Notes: generated by a model from the letters alone, not told the origin. DNA of 64,000 nt from Terriglobia bacterium (GCA_020072645.1 JAIQGK010000010.1:124001-188000), one strand, 5' to 3'; counted from the first letter of the stretch, positions 1 through 8,472 are shown. A program made the numbers and translations.

Positions 1-326
1 TTCTGACGGGTCATCAGGATTTGCTCCGCCAGTTCAGCCGACGCCAGAGGATTTCCATCAGCGTCGCGGCGTATCTCCGTCAAAAACTTGAGGGCGTCGA
101 ATTGATCAATCTTCACGGAAGAGCCGGTCTCGGTGGTTGAACCGCGGGCCAAAACGATTATGTTGTCGTCTGAGCCGCTATGCTGGATTGCGTGGGAGAT
201 TCCTGAGACCATCGCCATGGCCACGACGAAAACCGCCACTACTAGCGCGATACCTCCGCCGGTCATGGCATTCGACACCCGCCGGACCATCAGGCTTCTT
301 CGGTTATATTTCAGGGGAATGGCCAT
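1..326 (-). CDS. ABC transporter permease, FtsX/MacB type (partial, C-terminus outside window)
   Basis: Reading the minus strand from an ATG at 326 gives an open frame that runs off the left edge. It begins MAIPLKYNRRSLMVRRVSNA, followed by a hydrophobic helix (about residues 22-45) and then a periplasmic-looking segment with SDDNIIVLARGS. Basic N-terminus, one membrane helix and an extracytoplasmic core is the N-terminal layout of MacB/LolC/LolE permeases. The ATG lies one base after the stop codon of the preceding permease gene (TGA-A-ATG), so it is the third gene of a tightly packed ATPase-permease-permease operon. Having two different permeases suggests a LolCDE-like heterodimer, but the substrate is unknown. 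The call rests on layout and neighbours, because only about 108 codons are visible. Confidence 0.8.
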   Translation of the reverse strand, partial: MAIPLKYNRRSLMVRRVSNAMTGGGIALVVAVFVVAMAMVSGISHAIQHSGSDDNIIVLARGSTTETGSSVKIDQFDALKFLTEIRRDADGNPLASAELAEQILMTRQ

Positions 327-327
327 T

Positions 328-1476
328 TCAATCCACTATCCTGAGCGCATCGCTAATCTTCCGCCGCAATGCAGATCTTGCCGGCACATATGAACTCAAT
401 AGCCCTATCAGAATCGAGGCGAGGACCGTCTCCAAAAGCACGGCGATGGGGATCTGAATGGCGCCAACGAACGGTCCAAGAACATCCGATGTCACCGAGA
501 AGACCTTCAGCAGACCGAACGCTGCTCCGACGCCCAGAATGCAGGCGGAGAGAGCGGTGACCACCGATTCAGCAATCAGTAAACGCAGAATCCGCGAGGA
601 ACGAAAGCCGATCGAGCGCATGACTGCAATCTCATTCCGCCGCTCCCGAATCGACATAGCAGCAGCATTCGCGGCAACCAATCCAATCGTGAGCACGATG
701 ATCAAGCCAAGCAACCTGGCAAGCGTGAAAAACATTCGAAAGCGGCCGATCACGTTGCCCAGAAACACCGCCTCAGAATCGCACTGCGTCTCCGCCGAGG
801 AATTTGCAAATTGTGAATTCAATGCCTGAATGATTTGAGGAACAGCAGCCGAGCTGTCGGCGCGCACCCAAAAATTATCGACACGGCCAGGACGCCCTTG
901 TAACTCCTCGAGATAGTCCCGGTGAAATATCATGAAGCTCGGCGCTGGTCCCTTCGCAATGGTTCCTACGATAGTTAGCGAGACACTTACCGGGTAATAG
1001 CCTGCCCCCCGTAGCTGGATTTGCTGGCCAACGGCAAGATGGAAGCGCTTCATCGTGCCTTCAGCCACGAGACATGCGGTACGAAGCTTCTTGTATTGCT
1101 CGACGCTGCCAGGAGAAAACCCCCAGTCAGGCCACATCACGTCGATTTGCCCGGGGTCAACGGCAATATTGGGGAATTGATCCGAGACCTCATGATAGAT
1201 GCCGCCAAAGAAGTTTTCCGGTGTAACGGCGACAACGTGGGGAGTAGCGGCAATCTTGCTCTTATAAGCTTCCGGCAACGGATAGGCCAGCCCCATCTTT
1301 GTGCGGCAAGCAAGTCGAACCGAGGAAGCGGAGTCGGCAAGCACGTGATTGGCAACCGTAGGAAGGCTTACCAGGGCGGAAAAGATGAATAGAGACACGG
1401 CGATCGACAGCACGGTCAGAATCGTCCTACGCTTGTTGCGGAACAGATTCTTTAAGACGAGAGTTGCGAACTTCAC
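328..1476 (-). CDS. ABC transporter permease, FtsX/MacB family
   Basis: This 382-residue inner-membrane protein has the MacB/FtsX plan: a basic N-terminus (LFRNKRRT), a first membrane helix at about 16-40, a periplasmic core of roughly 200 residues, and three membrane helices after about residue 250. The loop motif MSIRERRNEIAVMRSIG between the later helices is the typical FtsX-family cytoplasmic coupling segment. Its start overlaps the end of the ATPase gene by four bases (ATGA), and a second permease follows after one base, so the genes are translationally coupled. The family moves lipoproteins, peptides or drugs out of the inner membrane by mechanotransmission. Which of these applies here cannot be read from the sequence. 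Confidence 0.9.
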   Translation of the reverse strand: MKFATLVLKNLFRNKRRTILTVLSIAVSLFIFSALVSLPTVANHVLADSASSVRLACRTKMGLAYPLPEAYKSKIAATPHVVAVTPENFFGGIYHEVSDQFPNIAVDPGQIDVMWPDWGFSPGSVEQYKKLRTACLVAEGTMKRFHLAVGQQIQLRGAGYYPVSVSLTIVGTIAKGPAPSFMIFHRDYLEELQGRPGRVDNFWVRADSSAAVPQIIQALNSQFANSSAETQCDSEAVFLGNVIGRFRMFFTLARLLGLIIVLTIGLVAANAAAMSIRERRNEIAVMRSIGFRSSRILRLLIAESVVTALSACILGVGAAFGLLKVFSVTSDVLGPFVGAIQIPIAVLLETVLASILIGLLSSYVPARSALRRKISDALRIVD

Positions 1477-2231
1477 CGATCTTCTCCCCCGATAAGGACG
1501 CTCTCGGCATGGATAAAGACGCCCTTGTCCAAGCGAAAGATGCTGTCCACATAACGCTCAGCGCGTGAATCGTGGGTCACCATAACAATGGTCTTCTTGA
1601 ACCGCCGATTGAGTTCGGAAAGAAGAGTGAGAATTTCCTCGGCGGACTTCGCATCGAGGTCGCCAGTTGGCTCATCGGCAACGACGATCGTTGGATCAGT
1701 AACGATAGCACGCGCGATCGCCACCCTTTGCTCCTGCCCACCGGAGAGTTGCCGTGGATAATGGTTCATCCGTTCGGCCAATCCCACTGCCTCCAGTGCG
1801 GCCTCGACATGGGTCTTGCGTTCCGCTTTATCGAGGTCAGTGAGCAGGAGCGGCAATTCGACGTTCTCAAATGCTGTTAAGACCGGGATCAAGTTATAGA
1901 ACTGGAATACGAGACCGATATGGCGAGCACGCCAATCTGCGAGATCGTTCTCATTCATTCCAGTGATCTCTTCGCCGCCAACGGAAACATGTCCTGAAGT
2001 CGGGTGGTCTATCCCGGTGATCAAGTTGAGCATGGTTGTCTTACCTGATCCCGACGGCCCCATGATGGCCACAAAACTTCCTTGCGGAATCCTCATGGTC
2101 ACATCATCGAGGGCCCGCACCTCAAAGCCTTCGCGCCGATAGGTCCGGGTCACCTGATTCAGAACGACGGCGTCTCTACTATTCAGAATGACAGCGTCCT
2201 TATGTGACATCTCGTTTTCTTTTTTGGCCAT
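1473..2231 (-). CDS. ABC transporter ATP-binding protein, LolD/MacB type
   Basis: This cytoplasmic ATPase energises the two permeases that follow it. Numbered from the longest frame (2255), Walker A is GPSGSGKT at about 66-73, the signature LSGGQ is at about 170, Walker B with [11 protein letters not shown] is at about 190-201, and the H-loop is MVTHD. LolD/MacB-type ATPases share this short single-domain form. Three in-frame ATGs exist at 2255, 2231 and 2210, none with a strong Shine-Dalgarno. A candidate ECF41 promoter at 2286-2260 would start transcription at about 2252-2255. That makes 2255 possible only as a leaderless start and favours 2231 or 2210. The 3' end overlaps the permease start by four bases. 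Confidence 0.93.
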   Translation of the reverse strand: MAKKENEMSHKDAVILNSRDAVVLNQVTRTYRREGFEVRALDDVTMRIPQGSFVAIMGPSGSGKTTMLNLITGIDHPTSGHVSVGGEEITGMNENDLADWRARHIGLVFQFYNLIPVLTAFENVELPLLLTDLDKAERKTHVEAALEAVGLAERMNHYPRQLSGGQEQRVAIARAIVTDPTIVVADEPTGDLDAKSAEEILTLLSELNRRFKKTIVMVTHDSRAERYVDSIFRLDKGVFIHAESVLIGGEDR

Positions 2232-2259
2232 AGTGGAACATCGGCTATGTGACATTAAA

Positions 2260-2286
2260 GACCGGAGATTACATCAGTTCGTGACA
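2260..2286 (-). promoter_or_regulatory. Candidate ECF41 promoter P1 (MacB-type ABC operon)
   Basis: On the minus strand a TGTCACG box (2286-2280) is followed by exactly 16 bases and then GGTC (2263-2260). ECF41 sigma factors recognise TGTCACA-N16-CGTC, so this matches six of seven -35 bases and three of four -10 bases with the correct spacing. It points at the ABC transporter genes, and its predicted start site falls at about 2252-2255. Confidence 0.6.
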
Positions 2287-2614
2287 AACTGCTGGCAAAA
2301 ATCAAACCAGAAGGCAGGCAAGCAGGTTAATCTTTTTGATGTATCTTTTCAAAGATATACGTGAGTCAGTTAATTTGTTTGAATGATCTCCCGCTGGATT
2401 ATCCGCCACACTCTCGACGACGTAGGAACAGGTCGGCAATGTTTCTCGTTATCTGGCAGATCTTTTTGAATAGCATCAACGTGGCAATCTCAGTAAATCA
2501 ATCGCAGCCTTCGTCCTGACGTGGCGCCTTGCCTGTCCGGAACGGAACTATTCGACACGATCCCTATGATCGCGAACCCTTATTTAACGACCCTTATGAA
2601 CGAAAGGAAAAAAC
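2287..2614. other. Intergenic region upstream of the first lactonase-like gene
   Basis: No gene is visible. On the plus strand GGAAC at 2425-2429 followed by CGTT at 2447-2450 (17 bp apart) could be a generic ECF-type promoter for the gene at 2615, but this is weak. No TGTCAC box faces right. A short imperfect dyad (GTATCTTTTCAAAGATATAC, about 2340-2360) is also present. Confidence 0.4.
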
Positions 2615-3865
2615 ATGAAAGCATTTATAGTTTTCCGATCTCCTTTGCTTGCCGTCATTCTGACAATAAGTTTTGCCGTGACAGCGGCGCAGGCGGTTAC
2701 GCCGGATGACGGAGACGACGCCGGTAGAGTCTATGTGATGACCAATAGGCCATCGGGCAATGCAATCATCGTCTATAATCGGGCCGCGGACGGCTCTCTA
2801 ACCAAACTGCAAGAAGTCTCCACTGGCGGCTTGGGCGGTGATGATGCCGTTCTCCCGCCACCATTACCTCCCAATCCAGGTCCCGACCCGCTGCAATCAC
2901 AGGATGCGATCGTCTTGACATCAGATGGCCGTTTCCTGCTGGCAGTCAATGCCGGCAGCAATGAGATCTCAGTATTGCGAGTGACCCGCTCCGGTTTGGA
3001 GCTAGCAAGTAAGCAGTCAAGTGGCGGCGCTTTCCCCGTTAGCATCGCACAACACCGGGACATAGTTTATGTATTGAATGAAGGCGAGAGCCCATTTGAC
3101 GTACTAGGGAAATCCGGCAGCATCACAGGGTTTCAGTTGGGATGGGATGGAAAATTGTCCCCAATTCCGAATTCGACCAGAGATCTTGGGCCAGACACCG
3201 GCGCATCGGACATCATTTTTAGCGGCGATGGAGGCACTCTGGTCGCGACTGAAATGTTCACCAATCTGCTGGATGTCTTCCATGTAAGTTCTGACGGTAC
3301 TCCCGGAAGCAAGACTTCCATTCCTACGAACCAGCCTACTCCTTTCGGAGCCGCATTTCGCGGCGACATCATGACGGTCACCGAACTTCATGTCATCCCT
3401 GTCGATGGGCGGCGTCAAGGGCTGCCTAATGCCTCAACTATATCCAGCTACAGAGTGCAAAGCGATGGTTCGCTTCAAACGATTAGTAATTCGGTGGCTA
3501 TCAATCGAACAGGAAGCTGCTGGGTCCGCTTCAGCCTCGATGGCCGTTTTGCTTATACTGTCGACACGCTGAGCGGCACTATCTCTACCCTTACGGTATC
3601 GAAGCAAGGGGAGCTGGCTCTGCAAGGTATCGTCTCTACCGGAGGGGCCTTCAGCGCTCCTATCGATATGGATATAACAGCCGATGGCAAGTTTCTCTAT
3701 GTAGTCCTCTCTCTGGGACAAATCTCCCATACTCCGCCACTGCTTCCAACACCAGACTCTCCTGCGCGCGTGCAGGGCTATCAGATCCAAAAGGATGGCA
3801 CTCTGATTCCCATAGCGACAGTGGGCGACATCCCAAACAGTGTTCAAGGCCTCGTCGCCCGCTAG
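2615..3865 (+). CDS. Secreted beta-propeller lactonase-like protein 1
   Basis: This 416-residue protein has a signal peptide (basic start, hydrophobic stretch, cleavage near AAQA at about 25) and a body made of repeated blades. The blades share the pattern DGRFLLAVNAGSNEISVLRV, IVYNRAADGSLT and ADGKFLYVV, as in the 6-phosphogluconolactonase-like seven-bladed propellers (PF10282). A proline-rich loop (PPPLPPNPGPDP) lies at about residue 75-85. A purine-rich Shine-Dalgarno (GAAAGGAAAA) precedes the ATG. The next gene, 120 bases on, is a clear paralogue, so these are tandem duplicates. With a signal peptide it acts outside the cytoplasm, so a role in the pentose phosphate pathway is unlikely. 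Its actual substrate is unknown. Confidence 0.88.
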   Translation: MKAFIVFRSPLLAVILTISFAVTAAQAVTPDDGDDAGRVYVMTNRPSGNAIIVYNRAADGSLTKLQEVSTGGLGGDDAVLPPPLPPNPGPDPLQSQDAIVLTSDGRFLLAVNAGSNEISVLRVTRSGLELASKQSSGGAFPVSIAQHRDIVYVLNEGESPFDVLGKSGSITGFQLGWDGKLSPIPNSTRDLGPDTGASDIIFSGDGGTLVATEMFTNLLDVFHVSSDGTPGSKTSIPTNQPTPFGAAFRGDIMTVTELHVIPVDGRRQGLPNASTISSYRVQSDGSLQTISNSVAINRTGSCWVRFSLDGRFAYTVDTLSGTISTLTVSKQGELALQGIVSTGGAFSAPIDMDITADGKFLYVVLSLGQISHTPPLLPTPDSPARVQGYQIQKDGTLIPIATVGDIPNSVQGLVAR

Positions 3866-3985
3866 TTGAAGAGACCTGGCGGGTTTCACGCCTTGCGAAC
3901 GGGGAGAAGTGACTCCTGTTTGATCTATGAATAAATACTTCCTACAGCTGCTGGGATGGTCCCAGTGAGAAAGCAGAGCAAAAAG

Positions 3986-5251
3986 ATGAATTTATTGAAG
4001 GCCTTTCGAGCTAAGTTGGCCCTGGTGAGTGCAACCATTTTGGTCCTTGCATTGTCCCTGAGTGCCAGTGCGGCCGTCCACGACGACGGTGACAACGCAA
4101 AAGTCAACAATAGAGTCTATGTCTTATCGAATGTGGGCACCGGGAATACAATACTCGTATATGATCGCGCCGACGATGGCGTCTTAACCTTCCTTAGCGA
4201 GGTTGCCACTGGCGGCTTCGGAAGCGGACCAGGTGAGTTGCCACCGCCGCTGCCACCCTTTCCCGGACCAATTCCTCTCGATTCACAGGACGCTTTGATC
4301 AAGACTTCCGATGGCCGTTTTCTCATTGCCGTGAACGCCGGTAGTAATGACATCTCGGTATTGAATATCACTCGCGATGGCCTGAAGTTAACGGACAAGG
4401 TCCCATCCCAAGGCATCTTTCCGGTCAGCCTGACTGAGCACCAGCACCTTGTCTACGTCGCGAATGCCGGCCAAACGCCTGATGAACTCCCTGGAGCAAC
4501 ACCATCGATTACGGGATTCCGCCTCAATGAAGATGGCAAACTCCACTTCATACCAGGTTCGAGAAAGATCGTCGGTCCCCCCGATGCCAGCGCCGCTGAC
4601 ATCGTATTTAGTCCGGATGGCAAAGTGCTGGTAATGACGGAGCTCAACGGAAACATGGTGGACGTATTTCGAATGGGAGAGGATGGAAGGACGATTGATG
4701 AAACCAGAACCCCTGCAAACAGCCTCACGCCGTTCGGAGCCCAGTTTACGCGGGGTAACATTTTGGCCGTCGTAGAAACAAATGACACTTCGCGCCGCCT
4801 GGCCGTCAACAATGAAACCAGTGCCTCAACTTATCGCGTTACCAGCGATGGGAATCTCGTTCCTATCAGCAAAGCAGTAAAGAATGGCGAAACTGCAGCT
4901 TGTTGGATTCGCTTTACTCCAGATGGACAATTTGCATTCTCTATAAATGCAGGAAGTGGTTCCATCTCCACCTTCAAACTGTCGCCTGATGGCGAGTTGT
5001 CCCTGGTAAATGGGATCACGGTTGATACCGGTGGCCCATTTAGCTTGCCAATTGATGCGGACATCACAGCTGATGGCAAATTTCTTTATGTCGCGGCTGC
5101 CCTCGATGGGCTCAATGGAAAACCGCAGATTCCATTGCCGCTAAAAGTTGCGACGATCCAAGCCTATCAAATCGGCAGCGACGGATCACTAACCTTGGTT
5201 GGTAAAACAACTGGAGTTCCGTTTACCACCGAGGGAGTTGTTGCCCATTAA
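3986..5251 (+). CDS. Secreted beta-propeller lactonase-like protein 2
   Basis: This paralogue of the preceding gene has about 421 residues from the ATG at 3986. That start gives a clean signal peptide (MNLLKAFRAKLALVSATILV, cleavage near SASA). The frame stays open to an ATG at 3956, which would put ten charged residues before it. It shares the propeller blade motifs and the proline-rich loop (PPPLPPFPGPIPLDSQDA) at the same place as its neighbour, followed by DGRFLIAVNAGSNDISVLNI. No separate promoter is evident in the 120-base gap, so co-transcription with the first copy is likely. The two differ throughout in detail, so the duplication is not recent. Function beyond the PF10282-like fold is not known. 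Confidence 0.88.
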   Translation: MNLLKAFRAKLALVSATILVLALSLSASAAVHDDGDNAKVNNRVYVLSNVGTGNTILVYDRADDGVLTFLSEVATGGFGSGPGELPPPLPPFPGPIPLDSQDALIKTSDGRFLIAVNAGSNDISVLNITRDGLKLTDKVPSQGIFPVSLTEHQHLVYVANAGQTPDELPGATPSITGFRLNEDGKLHFIPGSRKIVGPPDASAADIVFSPDGKVLVMTELNGNMVDVFRMGEDGRTIDETRTPANSLTPFGAQFTRGNILAVVETNDTSRRLAVNNETSASTYRVTSDGNLVPISKAVKNGETAACWIRFTPDGQFAFSINAGSGSISTFKLSPDGELSLVNGITVDTGGPFSLPIDADITADGKFLYVAAALDGLNGKPQIPLPLKVATIQAYQIGSDGSLTLVGKTTGVPFTTEGVVAH

Positions 5252-5261
5252 ACCCACTCTG

Positions 5262-5298
5262 GCAGAGAAGAAGGGGCTTGGGCCCCCTCTCTCCTGCC
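5262..5298 (+). terminator. Putative terminator hairpin after the lactonase pair
   Basis: Just after the stop codon, GGCAGAGAAGAAGGGG pairs imperfectly with CCCCTCTCTCCTGCC across a short loop. There is no strong T-run, so a transcription-ending role is only probable. Confidence 0.45.
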
Positions 5299-5444
5299 AC
5301 GAGGCGGTTTTCAGCCGACCACGCCAACCTTGGGTCGGCAGGTAAGCAATCAATCGTCTGCAAAGTTCCACGTCTGCCAAATGCGATGCCCAAGGGGACG
5401 ACGTGGATTTAGTGGATCAAATGGGTTCGTCTCCAGTCGGATTT

Positions 5445-5580
5445 GATCCTCTTTCATAAGCATGACATTGTGACAAAAGGCACACTGCCCCCGCTTAGCC
5501 TGTTCCCCCAAATCGAGAAGCCAAAGCCGGTTGCGGATGTGCTCCTACGCTTTTTTTTAAGTTTGCCGGTATAGGAAGAG
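5445..5580 (-). repeat. Dispersed repeat copy A (contains a CXXCH-encoding stretch)
   Basis: This block recurs in degraded form at 5699-5860 in the same orientation. Read on the minus strand one frame gives RGQCAFCHNVMLMKEDQ, a haem-binding CXXCH pattern, but a TAG stop lies about 24 codons upstream in that frame and no start codon or ribosome site is in place. The second copy does not keep the frame. It is therefore called a repeat or decayed gene, not a cytochrome. Confidence 0.5.
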
Positions 5581-5698
5581 CCGCTGGCAGGCTCTTAGCT
5601 TCTTAAAGCAGGGCTTCTGGCGGCCAGCTTTTACAGAATTTTGGGAATCTGCCGCTTACCAAGAAAGTAACCTTCGGGGGCGTTGGTTCCTTTGTTTT

Positions 5699-5860
5699 GA
5701 TCCTCCTTCATAAACCGTGACATCGTGACAAGGCGCGTATTTATTGACGAAAATGCATAACTGCCCGCGCTTAAGCCTGTTTCCAGAATCGAGAAGCCAA
5801 AGCCGGTAGCACGATGTGCTCCCACGTTTTTTTGCAAATTTGCCGCTACAGAAAAGAGGT
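5699..5860 (-). repeat. Dispersed repeat copy B
   Basis: This second copy of the block at 5445-5580 shares GATCCTC.TTCATAA, GTGACA, and AATCGAGAAGCCAAAGCCGG, but carries an extra segment of about 25 bases (ATTTATTGACGAAAATGC region). The CXXCH pattern of copy A is lost here. Confidence 0.5.
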
Positions 5861-6359
5861 GCGTCTGAAATGACGCATACGCTGGTTTGAGACTGGCTTA
5901 AGGGCTGAGAACAAAGGGCCAAGCACCTCGGCTGAGATTAAGGAATAAACAATTTTGCGTATGAATCGGAATCAGGGAATCTTAAAGAGTCTTTTTGGAC
6001 ACGGCTCCGCCAACCCTCATAAATTAGCCACGCCAGTTAAGCTCGCGCGAATAACCCGGAAACAAGAGGAGAATATAACACGAAGATGCAGAATGAATGG
6101 CATTTTTCGGCACGATTAAAGAGCTTGCGGAAAAACACTTTTCGAGACTGAAAAGAGAGCAGGGGCCGAAAGCCCGACTGATTTTAAGGGCTCTGCGGCG
6201 CGAGGTAAACTTGTGCCCTGATACCTTCAGAGGCTAAAGCCATCGTATTTCCCGCAAACTCTAAAAGTCGTGCTCTGACACCAGCAGCTAAAGCTCGTTT
6301 TCCGCAAGCTCTAAAAATCAATCCCTGGTACAAGTATCGAAATTAGCTTGTACCCGTTC
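5861..6359. other. Intergenic region without a recognisable gene
   Basis: No supported coding frame is seen. Near its end, two related units beginning GCTAAAGC and ending CTCTAAAA (about 6234-6268 and 6287-6318) form a direct repeat just beyond the 3' end of the gene at 6360. They may be remnants of dispersed elements. Confidence 0.4.
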
Positions 6360-7841
6360 TCAGTGTTGACCTTGCCGCTGGCGCTGGCGCTCGATTATTC
6401 CAACCGCTACCAGGGCTGGATCCAGGTCAACGAAGAGGGCATCATTGCGGTTCACGAGGTAGATGCCGGCGTTTTGGCGCCTGGCCGGGGATTGCAGGAT
6501 GAGCGATCCTCGGCCGGTGGAATCGACTGAATAGCTACCGATAAGCGGAGTTCCGCTGGAAGTTGATCCACCGCCATTGATATCAAGAATCCCGGTTGCA
6601 CCCCCGCGGCCATTGGCCGTCAGCAATGCGACCGCATCTACTTCATCGCGGACGAGAAAATCCGCGCCGGTGTGGTTAAGTCCGTAATTTCCCTTGAAAT
6701 TCGCATCGGTGAGGTCGTCAGCATGTTGCGAAAAGATGGCACCGCTCACAGCTGTGCCAGCGTCCGTCTCCATGACCTGGATGCCATTGACAGTTGGATA
6801 AAGCGTGAGGTTGAGCGTACCGGCCGATGCAGCATTGATGATGCCCACTCCGCGCCCGTTTGCATCCAGCGTATATGTGCCTGACATTCCCATGTTAAGT
6901 GCGATCGAGCCGACTCTATTGAAATCTGCTGTTCCGCTGATAATCGTCCCTTTACCGTCGGAGGAAAATACTCCCCCAGCAACGAAGGGGCCGCCAGCCG
7001 CCAGATTATTTCCAGAAATCGTGAATGCAAATGATCCGATCGGGAAAGAATTACCGATAGGTTCACGCTGGCGGAACGCATCTCCGGCCAAAGCTGGAAG
7101 CGGGTCAGTCTCAACCAGTTTTATCCGATCTGCATCGACAACATAGAAAGCGAAATTGCGAACGCCGGCAGCCGTATTGATCGAAGCTGTACCTCGGCCA
7201 TTGGTTTCCATGCGAATGGATCCACCCTTGATGGCTTCATTCGTGGAGATGGCACCGATATCGGAGCTGTCCTGTATGCCGCCGGTGATAGTTCCTGACG
7301 TATTAGTTTTAAATGAACCTACGGTCTTCATTGGGCCTCCAGAAGGGCCCAGCCCGGTTAAATTGAATACCAAGGTTCCCGCCAGAGCCGAAGTAGAAAA
7401 TGCAGAAGAATCCTGCAAATCCAGAGAGCCGCTGGCGGTGGCGTCCTGGTCAAACCTGATCACGAGAGCGCGGTGGTGGGAAAGCGTTACAAATACGAAG
7501 TTGAAATTACCGGCAGAGCTGGTTAATTCGGCTGCGCCGCGTCCGCCGGCTTCGATGTTGTAAGTGCCGGAAATGGACAAATTTGTGACTGGCGACGGCG
7601 TCTTGTTCACGTCCAGCACGCCCGAAGCAATGCGACCATGGCCATCTGCGATGAATGTGCCGCCAATGGCAAAAAATCCATTCGCATCCTTACCGGAAAG
7701 TGCAATCGCATAAGCGCCATTCAAATCGGCATTGGTGAAGCCTTCTCCAGGTTCGAGACCATCAATAGCATATGATCGGAAGGTGAGCGACACAAAAAGC
7801 ATCGCCGCCAGGAAAAACGAGCGCTTATATCTCATAGTCAT
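6360..7841 (-). CDS. Secreted protein of four tandem repeats, function unknown
   Basis: This 493-residue protein has a signal peptide (MRYKRSFFLAAMLFVSLTF, cleavage near SYA at about 25). The rest is four repeats of roughly 105-115 residues (about 40-152, 153-258, 262-372, 373-488). Each has the same order: a G.(Y/F).F/L opening, a GG.F..DG.G.I.SG..D. segment, a GTY....GRG segment, and a hydrophobic strand ending in a V..D or ETD turn. This suggests a repetitive all-beta extracytoplasmic protein. I know similar proteins only as uncharacterised secreted proteins of Acidobacteriota. The gene starts seven bases after the DoxX-like gene, so both are read from the candidate ECF41 promoter at 8380-8354. 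Confidence 0.8.
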   Translation of the reverse strand: MTMRYKRSFFLAAMLFVSLTFRSYAIDGLEPGEGFTNADLNGAYAIALSGKDANGFFAIGGTFIADGHGRIASGVLDVNKTPSPVTNLSISGTYNIEAGGRGAAELTSSAGNFNFVFVTLSHHRALVIRFDQDATASGSLDLQDSSAFSTSALAGTLVFNLTGLGPSGGPMKTVGSFKTNTSGTITGGIQDSSDIGAISTNEAIKGGSIRMETNGRGTASINTAAGVRNFAFYVVDADRIKLVETDPLPALAGDAFRQREPIGNSFPIGSFAFTISGNNLAAGGPFVAGGVFSSDGKGTIISGTADFNRVGSIALNMGMSGTYTLDANGRGVGIINAASAGTLNLTLYPTVNGIQVMETDAGTAVSGAIFSQHADDLTDANFKGNYGLNHTGADFLVRDEVDAVALLTANGRGGATGILDINGGGSTSSGTPLIGSYSVDSTGRGSLILQSPARRQNAGIYLVNRNDALFVDLDPALVAVGIIERQRQRQGQH

Positions 7842-7848
7842 TACCTGA

Positions 7849-8307
7849 TCAAATATTTGGACGTTTGGAAACGTCGGCCTCGACTAATGCCGGGTTTTTA
7901 ACCTTAGCGTAACCAAAATAAGAAATTGCAATCAGAACCAAGATCACGATTGGTCCGGCTATATCTTTCGCAGTATCATGCGAGGAAATATGAGAAAACA
8001 ATGCAGCGCCTACGTCGAACGTCATCCCGGCATATCCCCATTCCTTGAGCGTAGCGGACCAGGGCTGCAAAATTGCTACGATGCCCAGTATCTTGGCAAC
8101 GCCGAGTAAAACGGGAAAGTACTCAGGGTATCCCAGATGGCGCACCAAGGCCGTGATCATGGGCACCCGGAGAATGAGAGTAATAGCTGTGAGGGAAAAA
8201 TGCGCTACCAGCAGCAGGGTAAAAATCCAATATAGAACTACGATGCCCCGGCCGGCTTCACGGCTCTTCCTGGACGCCATCACCATCCTTCCAGCGTCAG
8301 TAGCCAT
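7849..8307 (-). CDS. DoxX-like integral membrane protein
   Basis: This 152-residue protein has four predicted membrane helices (about 22-46, 62-82, 88-108, 118-136) and the DoxX_2 signature regions (LGYPEYFPVLLGVAKILGIVAIL and the Y/F..A..SH.S motif). The start at 8307 is supported by GGAGG eight bases upstream. DoxX-family proteins are small inner-membrane proteins linked to redox or respiratory stress in some bacteria; the role here is unknown. DoxX and similar small redox proteins are plausible ECF41 targets. A matching promoter ends about 47 bases before this start, giving a leader of roughly 40 bases. The four-repeat secreted protein follows in the same transcript. Confidence 0.85.
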   Translation of the reverse strand: MATDAGRMVMASRKSREAGRGIVVLYWIFTLLLVAHFSLTAITLILRVPMITALVRHLGYPEYFPVLLGVAKILGIVAILQPWSATLKEWGYAGMTFDVGAALFSHISSHDTAKDIAGPIVILVLIAISYFGYAKVKNPALVEADVSKRPNI

Positions 8308-8353
8308 TCCAGAAACCTCCAGATCGAGTTGCTGTACACCAATACTGATCTAT

Positions 8354-8380
8354 GACATGCGGAGCACCATTCTTGTGACA
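8354..8380 (-). promoter_or_regulatory. Candidate ECF41 promoter P2 (DoxX operon)
   Basis: On the minus strand TGTCACA (8380-8374), 16 bases, then TGTC (8357-8354). The -35 box is a perfect ECF41 match, and the -10 matches three of four bases of CGTC. It drives leftward into the DoxX-like gene and lies back to back with P3, which starts 43 bases to the right. Confidence 0.68.
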
Positions 8381-8422
8381 ACCAAGCCTGACAATTATTT
8401 TCAACGAATTTATTCCACTTTT

Positions 8423-8449
8423 TGTCACGAAAATGTCGGTCCACAGGTC
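8423..8449 (+). promoter_or_regulatory. Candidate ECF41 promoter P3 (lactonase-like protein 3)
   Basis: On the plus strand TGTCACG (8423-8429), 16 bases, then GGTC (8446-8449), the same box pair as P1. The predicted start of transcription is about 8455, which rules out translation from an ATG at 8422 and supports the signal-peptide start at 8572. Confidence 0.6.
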
Positions 8450-8472
8450 ATGAAAATGTCCGTCTACAGGTC
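8429..8472. repeat. Tandem 21-base repeat overlapping promoter P3
   Basis: GAAAATGTC(G/C)GTC(C/T)ACAGGTC occurs at 8429-8449 and again at 8452-8472, a 23-base period with two mismatches. The first unit holds the P3 spacer and GGTC box, and the second unit carries another GGTC. Confidence 0.75.

Noticed and set aside
2233-2254. TGTCACA at about 2254-2248 as another promoter
   Set aside because: It lies at the start of the ATPase frame and has ATGG where the -10 should be; P1 just upstream fits better.
2425-2450. GGAAC-N17-CGTT as promoter of the lactonase at 2615
   Set aside because: Such a short generic ECF match is expected by chance and nothing else supports it.
5445-5580. Possible c-type cytochrome gene on the minus strand (CAFCH)
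   Set aside because: An in-frame stop lies about 24 codons upstream, there is no start or ribosome site, and the second copy at 5699 does not preserve the frame.
5466-5730. TGTGACA boxes near 5469 and 5723 as ECF41 promoters
   Set aside because: Sixteen bases further on the minus strand there is AGAG or AGGA, not (C/T/G)GTC, and no gene start follows.
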